NCBI GenBank assembly: GCA_027064515.1
Contig: JAMOPL010000066.1
Span: forward strand, 1 to 49,364
Length of the DNA: 49,364 nucleotides
Direction of reading: 5' to 3'
DNA from: Sulfurimonas sp.
Lineage (GTDB): Bacteria > Campylobacterota > Campylobacteria > Campylobacterales > Sulfurimonadaceae
Shown here one piece after another: positions 44,669 through 49,364 of this stretch (its first letter is position 1; every line of letters starts with the position of its first letter). The notes beneath the pieces are model-generated. The model saw only the letters and a list, made by a program, of their open reading frames with translations. It did no database searches and was not told the origin of the DNA. Made by a program: the position numbers and the translations under genes.

Positions 44669-45892
44669 TTAAGCTTGTTTAATATTTGATGTTATAACAT
44701 ATTTATCCCTACCATTATCTTTAGCTTCATAAAGCATATCATCAGCAAGGGTAAGTAGTATTTTATCATCATATAAATTTCTAGCATTACAGCACACAAC
44801 ACCAATAGATATAGTAAGAAAATTATTCACTTTTGAATTTTTATGCTCTATCTTTTTAGATTTTATTGCATTACAAATATTAAGAGCTATTTTTGCACTA
44901 TTAAATTCGTCTGTTTTAGTGAGTATGATACCAAACTCTTCACCACCTAATCTAAAAACAAAATCACTTGGTCTATGGAGCGTTTCTTTAAGAGTATTCG
45001 CTACAATTTTTAGTGCTTCATCCCCTTGCAAATGCCCATAAGTATCGTTGTATTGTTTAAAATAGTCTATATCTAGCATCATAAATGTGATAAAACTATT
45101 ATCTCTTTTTGCTCTTTTTAACTCTATTGAGTAGATATTATTAAAATAGCGTCTATTGTATAGATTTGTTAAAGAATCTGTATAAGATGCTCTTTCTAAA
45201 TCTTTATTGGCTTGAGTTAACTTTTCACTTGTATCTTCTAAATCAGTTTGATTTTTATGAATAGTATTAAAAATAGAATAGGAGATAAATAAAACAGTAG
45301 ATATTATAAAAGATAAACCAATAATAATAGTAAATAATAAGTTATCATAAATATTTAAAAAATGTATTCTTTCATATCTTGCCATTTCTATCTCATAATG
45401 TAAAAGTTTTTGTATAACTGAGTTGATGTTAAAAATCTTTTTTTTAAGTTCTTCTAGTGATATATTATTTAATGGAATTTTATTATAATTATTATGTATG
45501 GTTTTAATATATTTATTCATATCTTTTATCTCTGTTGAAACATATTCAACATATTCTAATTCATAGTCTCTTTTAAAATGATGTTCATATTTGTACCAAA
45601 TCGCATCTATATCCTTTAATGAATTATCTATACTATTAGTTGCTTGAAACTTGTTAATTTGTGAGCTTTTAACCTTATATACAGTACTAGTTAAATCATT
45701 GCTATATATTTGTAATATCTTATTTAATTCTGTTACAGGGACTAAAGAGCCAAAATATAAAGAATCTAATTTTTTCTTCATATTTGATATATTTATAGTA
45801 GTAATAATACTTACTGTAATAAAAGCAGTAGTGATTAATATAAAAAGAAAATATAGTTTATTTTTAAGACTTAGTTCTTCTAAAAATTTCAT
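44669..45892 (-). CDS. Membrane diguanylate cyclase with periplasmic four-helix sensor
   Basis: 407 residues. TM1 (YFLFILITTAFITVSIITTI) and TM2 (LLFTIIIGLSFIISTVLFISY) flank a ~150-residue helical periplasmic segment of the 4HB-MCP type. After a short coiled coil (LEDTSEKLTQANKDLERASYTDSLTNLYNRRYF) comes a GGDEF domain with an intact active site RLGGEEFGI and the inhibitory I-site RPSD exactly five residues before it. It should make cyclic di-GMP with product feedback. It starts just upstream of the propeller/OmpA gene and likely forms an operon with it. Confidence 0.92.
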   Translation of the reverse strand: MKFLEELSLKNKLYFLFILITTAFITVSIITTINISNMKKKLDSLYFGSLVPVTELNKILQIYSNDLTSTVYKVKSSQINKFQATNSIDNSLKDIDAIWYKYEHHFKRDYELEYVEYVSTEIKDMNKYIKTIHNNYNKIPLNNISLEELKKKIFNINSVIQKLLHYEIEMARYERIHFLNIYDNLLFTIIIGLSFIISTVLFISYSIFNTIHKNQTDLEDTSEKLTQANKDLERASYTDSLTNLYNRRYFNNIYSIELKRAKRDNSFITFMMLDIDYFKQYNDTYGHLQGDEALKIVANTLKETLHRPSDFVFRLGGEEFGIILTKTDEFNSAKIALNICNAIKSKKIEHKNSKVNNFLTISIGVVCCNARNLYDDKILLTLADDMLYEAKDNGRDKYVITSNIKQA

Positions 45893-45973
45893 TAAATAAC
45901 CTCTGAATTTTTAATAGCATTTTATGTACCATTTGGTAAATTCAACCATTTTAAACTTAAACAAACTTAATTT

Positions 45974-45982
45974 TGATATAAT
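45974..45982 (+). promoter_or_regulatory. Extended -10 promoter for ndk
   Basis: TGATATAAT is a perfect extended -10, 34 bases before the ndk ATG. It probably serves the whole ndk to fabH cluster. Confidence 0.6.
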
Positions 45983-46015
45983 TTCGTTCTTAATTTTATA
46001 TTTACAGGAGATTTG

Positions 46016-46429
46016 ATGGAAAGAACACTATCAATAATCAAACCAGATGCAGTAGCTAAAGGTGTTATCGGAAAAATTTTAGACAGATTCGAAAGTAATG
46101 GTCTTAAAATAGCAGCAACAAGAAAGATTCAACTATCTCGTATGGATGCAGAAGCATTTTATGCAGTACATGCTGAAAGACCTTTCTTCAATGACTTAGT
46201 TGATTTTATGATTAGTGGTCCAGTTGTTGTAACAGTTTTAGAGGGTGAAAATGCTATGCAAATTAACCGTGATTTAATGGGTGCAACTAATCCTAAAGAA
46301 GCTGAAGCTGGTACAATCCGTGCAGATTTCGCTGAAAATATAGATGCAAATGCAGTTCACGGAAGTGATTCTGTTGAAAATGCAGCTATTGAAATTGCAT
46401 TTTTCTTTTCAGAGAGAGAAATCTCTTAA
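46016..46429 (+). CDS. ndk: Nucleoside diphosphate kinase
   Basis: Balances nucleoside triphosphates by phospho-transfer through a His. [20 protein letters not shown] is the family N-terminus, and the active-site His is in [16 protein letters not shown] (about residue 117). The start is ATG 46016 rather than the TTG three bases earlier: AGGAG is five bases upstream, which gives the normal 137 residues. Confidence 0.97.
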   Translation: MERTLSIIKPDAVAKGVIGKILDRFESNGLKIAATRKIQLSRMDAEAFYAVHAERPFFNDLVDFMISGPVVVTVLEGENAMQINRDLMGATNPKEAEAGTIRADFAENIDANAVHGSDSVENAAIEIAFFFSEREIS

Positions 46430-46438
46430 GTATTACTT

Positions 46439-46801
46439 GTGAAAGTTGTACTTAGAAAGATAAACAAAACACCATTGGATTTTGATATAAAATCTAATGA
46501 AATAATTTTTAAAGGTTATTTACAGTATCATTCGGGCAAATTAATCTTGTTAAAAGCAGATTTAAATGGCTCGACTATTACTAATTGTGATAGATGTGGC
46601 GAAGAATTTGAGCTACTTGTGGATGAAAAAGTTGAATTTTTTATCTCAGATGGTCTTTATGATGATGAAAATAATCTAGATATAGATGTTGTTGAATCAT
46701 TTAATTCTTTGGCAGATTTGAATGAACTTTTAAATTCTGAAATGGAACTTATAAAAAGCGATTATCATAGTTGCCAAAAATGTGAAAATTCAGAAGATTA
46801 A
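46439..46801 (+). CDS. DUF177 (YceD-like) protein, 23S rRNA-linked
   Basis: 120-residue protein. Family members are encoded next to rpmF and are linked to 23S rRNA accumulation in plants and bacteria. It has the Cys pair CDRCGEEF (about 58-65) followed by VDEKVEFFISDGLYDDENNLDIDV, and a second pair CQKCEN near the end, suggesting a zinc site. The start is GTG at 46439, 9 bp after ndk. It lies 31 bp upstream of rpmF, the normal order. Confidence 0.88.
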   Translation: MKVVLRKINKTPLDFDIKSNEIIFKGYLQYHSGKLILLKADLNGSTITNCDRCGEEFELLVDEKVEFFISDGLYDDENNLDIDVVESFNSLADLNELLNSEMELIKSDYHSCQKCENSED

Positions 46802-46832
46802 AAATAAATAAATAAAAACAAAGGAACAAATT

Positions 46833-46982
46833 ATGGCAGTACCTAAAAGAAGAGTCTCTCACTCTCGTTCAGCGAAAAGAAGAACTCACTATAAAATTAC
46901 TTTAGCTAAACCAGTTAAAGATGCAGATGGAACTTATAGATTACCACACCACATCAACCCAACTACTGGTGAGTATAAATAG
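46833..46982 (+). CDS. rpmF: 50S ribosomal protein L32 (missing from the ORF track)
   Basis: A 49-residue open frame starting ATG 46833, seven bases behind AAAGGAACAAAT. The translation begins [20 protein letters not shown] and ends [11 protein letters not shown], unmistakable L32. It has no Cys zinc pair, so it is a C- form. It lies between DUF177 and plsX; the TAG is 3 bp before the plsX ATG. Confidence 0.96.
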   Translation: MAVPKRRVSHSRSAKRRTHYKITLAKPVKDADGTYRLPHHINPTTGEYK

Positions 46983-46985
46983 TCA

Positions 46986-47984
46986 ATGGTAAAAATTGCT
47001 ATTGACGCAATGGGTGGGGACTTCGGTCCCGAGCCAATTGTTAAGGGTTGTATTGCCGCACTTAAAAATAAATCATTTGAGCCTATTTTGGTAGGAAAAA
47101 AATCAGAAATTTTACCTATGTTACCTAAGCGTTATAGAGATAAGATTTCTATCGTAGAAGCTGATGATGTAATATCTATGAGTGATGCTGCTACTGATGC
47201 TGTGAAAAGAAAAGAGAGTACAATTTATAAAGCAGTAGATTTAGTAAAAAATGGTGAAGCTGACGGTGTAGTATCGGCTGGACATAGTGGTGCTACCATG
47301 ACTCTTGCTACTTTAAGGCTAGGTAGGTTAAAAGGGATTTCTCGTCCTGCTCTTATCACTTTTATGCCAACCCTCAAAGGTCGTCGCTCAATTATTTTAG
47401 ATGTTGGTGCTAATGTTGATTGTAAGCCTGAACATTTAGTACAGTTTGCTTTGATGGGTGGATGTTATGCCGAGTCTGTTATGGGTATCCAAAACCCTAG
47501 AATTGGTCTTTTGGCGAATGGTGAAGAAGATTCCAAAGGTAATGAAGTAACAAAAGCAGCACATAAGCTACTAAAAGATTCTGATGGCTTTATCGGTAAT
47601 GTTGAGGGTGGAGATATCTTTAATGGGTCTTGCGATGTTATTACATGTGATGGTTTTATAGGAAACTTAGTTCTTAAAACTACCGAGGGTGTTGCCTCAA
47701 CTATTAGTGCATTAATTAAAGATTATATTCGTAAATCACCAATTGCGATTACTGGTGCACTTTTAATGAGAAAAGTTTTTAAACTTCTTAAAAAAGAGAT
47801 AGATTATGCTGAAGTTGGTGGAGCTCCACTTATTGGTATAAAAGGTTGTGCTATTGTTAGTCATGGTAAAAGTAATGCAAAAGCGATGGAAAATGCAATC
47901 TATCAAGCTATCGCTTATGTTGATACTGGTGTAAATGAACATATATTAAAAAAACTACAAAAGTATAATTTAAAGGAAAATTAA
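46986..47984 (+). CDS. plsX: Phosphate acyltransferase PlsX
   Basis: Makes acyl-phosphate from acyl-ACP for membrane phospholipid synthesis. The start [19 protein letters not shown] is the family signature, followed by [15 protein letters not shown] and [19 protein letters not shown], and [12 protein letters not shown] near the end. 332 residues is normal. It overlaps fabH by one base. Confidence 0.97.
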   Translation: MVKIAIDAMGGDFGPEPIVKGCIAALKNKSFEPILVGKKSEILPMLPKRYRDKISIVEADDVISMSDAATDAVKRKESTIYKAVDLVKNGEADGVVSAGHSGATMTLATLRLGRLKGISRPALITFMPTLKGRRSIILDVGANVDCKPEHLVQFALMGGCYAESVMGIQNPRIGLLANGEEDSKGNEVTKAAHKLLKDSDGFIGNVEGGDIFNGSCDVITCDGFIGNLVLKTTEGVASTISALIKDYIRKSPIAITGALLMRKVFKLLKKEIDYAEVGGAPLIGIKGCAIVSHGKSNAKAMENAIYQAIAYVDTGVNEHILKKLQKYNLKEN

Positions 47985-48985
47985 TGGCTTATGCTGCATT
48001 TCGCTCAATTGGTGCTTACGCTCCAAGTAAAATATTAAGTAATGAAGATCTTTCAAAAATGGTTGATACAACTGACGAATGGATTACAAAAAGAACTGGT
48101 ATAAAAGAGCGTCATATTGCAGCTGAAAATGAAACAACAAGTGATATGGGTGTTGAAGCAGCAAAATTAGCGATAGAGAGAAGTGGAATACCTGCAAGTG
48201 AAATTGATATGGTTGTATGTGCTACTATCTCACCTGATTATTTCTGTATGCCATCTACGGCAACAATTATCTCCAATAAACTTGGACTTGGTAATGTAAC
48301 TGCATTTGATATATCTGCTGCTTGTACAGGTTTTGTATATATACTTTCTATTGCAAAAGCATTTATAGAATCTGGAATGAAAAAGAATATACTTATAATT
48401 GGTTCTGAAAAACTTTCAGCTATTACTGATTATACAGATAGAGGTACTTGTATATTGTTTGGTGATGGTGCTGGTGCTGCTGTTATTAGTGCTACTAATA
48501 ACAAAGATGAAGCTATAATTGATGTTAGTACTGGTGCTGATGGGACTTATGCTGACCTATTAATGACACCTAATGGTGGAACTGGCTCTCCTCATGATTC
48601 TTTAGAACTTGAAGCTAGTTCTTGTTTTATGCAAATGAAGGGGAATGAAACTTTCAAAGTTGCTGTTCGAACTTTAACTAAAGATGTTGTGGAAATTTTA
48701 GAAGTTAATAATATTGAAAGCTCTGCTATAAAACATTTTGTGCCACATCAAGCAAATTATAGAATAATAAAAGCTGTTGGCGATGCACTTAAAATGACAA
48801 AAGAACAAGTTGTAGTTACTGTCGCTAAGTATGGTAATACATCTGGAGCTTCTATCCCAATGGCAATAAATGACATTTATGAAAATGGTTCATTAAAAGC
48901 TGGGGAGTTGATGTTGTTAGATGCTTTTGGTGGTGGATTAACTTGGGGTTCTGCTTTAGTACCTTTTTCTCCATTAAAAAAATAG
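47984..48985 (+). CDS. fabH: 3-oxoacyl-ACP synthase III
   Basis: Starts fatty acid chains by condensing acetyl-CoA with malonyl-ACP. The catalytic Cys is in [17 protein letters not shown] (about residue 112), His in [13 protein letters not shown], and Asn in [13 protein letters not shown]. The Trp/Arg region [16 protein letters not shown] binds CoA. 333 residues is normal. Its stop lies inside a hairpin shared with the convergent HIT gene. Confidence 0.97.
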   Translation: MAYAAFRSIGAYAPSKILSNEDLSKMVDTTDEWITKRTGIKERHIAAENETTSDMGVEAAKLAIERSGIPASEIDMVVCATISPDYFCMPSTATIISNKLGLGNVTAFDISAACTGFVYILSIAKAFIESGMKKNILIIGSEKLSAITDYTDRGTCILFGDGAGAAVISATNNKDEAIIDVSTGADGTYADLLMTPNGGTGSPHDSLELEASSCFMQMKGNETFKVAVRTLTKDVVEILEVNNIESSAIKHFVPHQANYRIIKAVGDALKMTKEQVVVTVAKYGNTSGASIPMAINDIYENGSLKAGELMLLDAFGGGLTWGSALVPFSPLKK

Positions 48986-49011
48986 AGTAATTTTAAACTA
49001 CAACTCTATTT
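48980..49011. terminator. Candidate bidirectional terminator at the fabH / HIT gene junction
   Basis: AAATAGAGT and ACTCTATTT are perfect 9-bp arms with a 14-nt loop. The stem covers the ends of both convergent genes. The A/T-rich flanks would give U-tracts on either strand. Confidence 0.45.
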
Positions 49012-49364
49012 CTATCTAAAAATTTATTTGTTAATTCTATAAATAATTTTTTATGAAATTTTTCTTCATTTGGTAATCTTAATTTAGAATCTCTAAGTTT
49101 TTCTCCCCACATTGGGTTTGGAAAATAACTATCCTCTTCAAATCTAGCCATTACATGTATATGTACTCTCGGTAAAATATTTGCAAACGAAGCCATATTT
49201 ATTTTTTTTGGATTATAATAGTATTTCATCTCATACTCAATTAAATCATATGCTTCCCAAAGTTTAGTTTTTAATTCTATTGGTATATCACCAAGTTCTC
49301 TATATGGCTCTTTTGTAAATATTTTTAACCAAGGAATCTCACTTTCTTCTTTTTCAATGCATAA
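48993..49364 (-). CDS. HIT-family protein, C-terminal part (N-terminus outside window)
   Basis: The ORF track starts at the internal Met at 49229, but the minus-strand frame stays open to the window edge, giving 123 visible residues beginning near CIEKEESEIPWLKIFTKEPY. NMASFANILPRVHIHVMARF corresponds to the histidine-triad segment, with DSYFPNPMWG after it, as in a COG0537-type HIT subfamily common in Proteobacteria. The first triad His is Arg here; the second and third are kept. Such proteins hydrolyse nucleoside phosphoramidates or dinucleoside polyphosphates. The substrate is unknown. Confidence 0.85.
   Translation of the reverse strand, partial: LCIEKEESEIPWLKIFTKEPYRELGDIPIELKTKLWEAYDLIEYEMKYYYNPKKINMASFANILPRVHIHVMARFEEDSYFPNPMWGEKLRDSKLRLPNEEKFHKKLFIELTNKFLDRNRVVV

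Noticed and set aside
1-49364. CRISPR array, insertion sequence, integrase, tRNA or rRNA
   Set aside because: No spaced direct repeats, transposase-like frames or cloverleaf sequences were noticed; intergenic gaps are too short for most of them.

Overview
The window is AT-rich, densely coded chromosomal DNA, almost certainly from a free-living member of the Campylobacterota (Epsilonproteobacteria), plausibly a Sulfurimonas- or Sulfurovum-like genus. The evidence is the nap gene order napA-G-H-B-F-L-D without napC, a CheV / CheA-receiver fusion / CheW cluster, an MqnP-type prenyltransferase, Campylobacter-like spacing with many 1-11 bp overlaps, and TATAAT-type -10 boxes mostly without a clear -35. 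The genus is an inference.

Layout. 1-3.1 kb: C-terminal ~1,030 residues of a very acidic secreted adhesin-like protein with a von Willebrand A (VWA) domain, cut by the left edge. 3.2-3.4 kb: small CI-type DNA-binding protein. 3.4-7.2 kb (-): rho-murI-dnaX. 7.4-9.1 kb (+): hisH, a parvulin isomerase and an AguB-type amidase. 9.1-10.0 kb (-): miaA. 10.1-15.3 kb (+): mqnP, two uncharacterised genes (one with a membrane anchor), ftsW, murG, a DedA protein and a DUF420 protein. 15.3-18.0 kb: bcp, greA, argC and an LpxH-like phosphoesterase. 18.0-21.9 kb: chemotaxis signalling core cheV-cheA(REC)-cheW. 21.9-25.3 kb: Mla/MCE-type lipid transporter (STAS-permease fusion, ATPase, MCE protein, lipoprotein). 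25.3-26.6 kb: M24 aminopeptidase.

26.6-34.8 kb (-): periplasmic nitrate reductase operon napA-G-H-B-F-L, a single-domain PAS protein, napD, and two short unrecognised genes. NapGH should pass electrons from menaquinol to NapB and then to the molybdenum enzyme NapA. The 286-bp region upstream of napA, shared with a divergent AsmA-like gene, carries several palindromes and a tandem repeat. 35.1-37.6 kb: AsmA-like protein with an internal triplication. 37.6-41.9 kb (-): a metF-like gene, prs, lepA, comF. 42.0-42.9 kb: serB and a small unknown. 43.0-45.9 kb (-): a propeller/OmpA protein paired with a diguanylate cyclase. 46.0-49.0 kb: ndk, DUF177, rpmF (absent from the ORF track), plsX, fabH. The right edge cuts a HIT-family protein.

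Most of the window is conserved housekeeping sequence. I saw no CRISPR array, insertion sequence, integrase, tRNA or rRNA. The least explained parts are the extra members of the nap operon and its upstream palindromes, the mqnP-ftsW unknowns, the propeller/OmpA-GGDEF pair, and the repeat architecture of the adhesin and the AsmA-like protein. I see no clearly new defence or mobile system.
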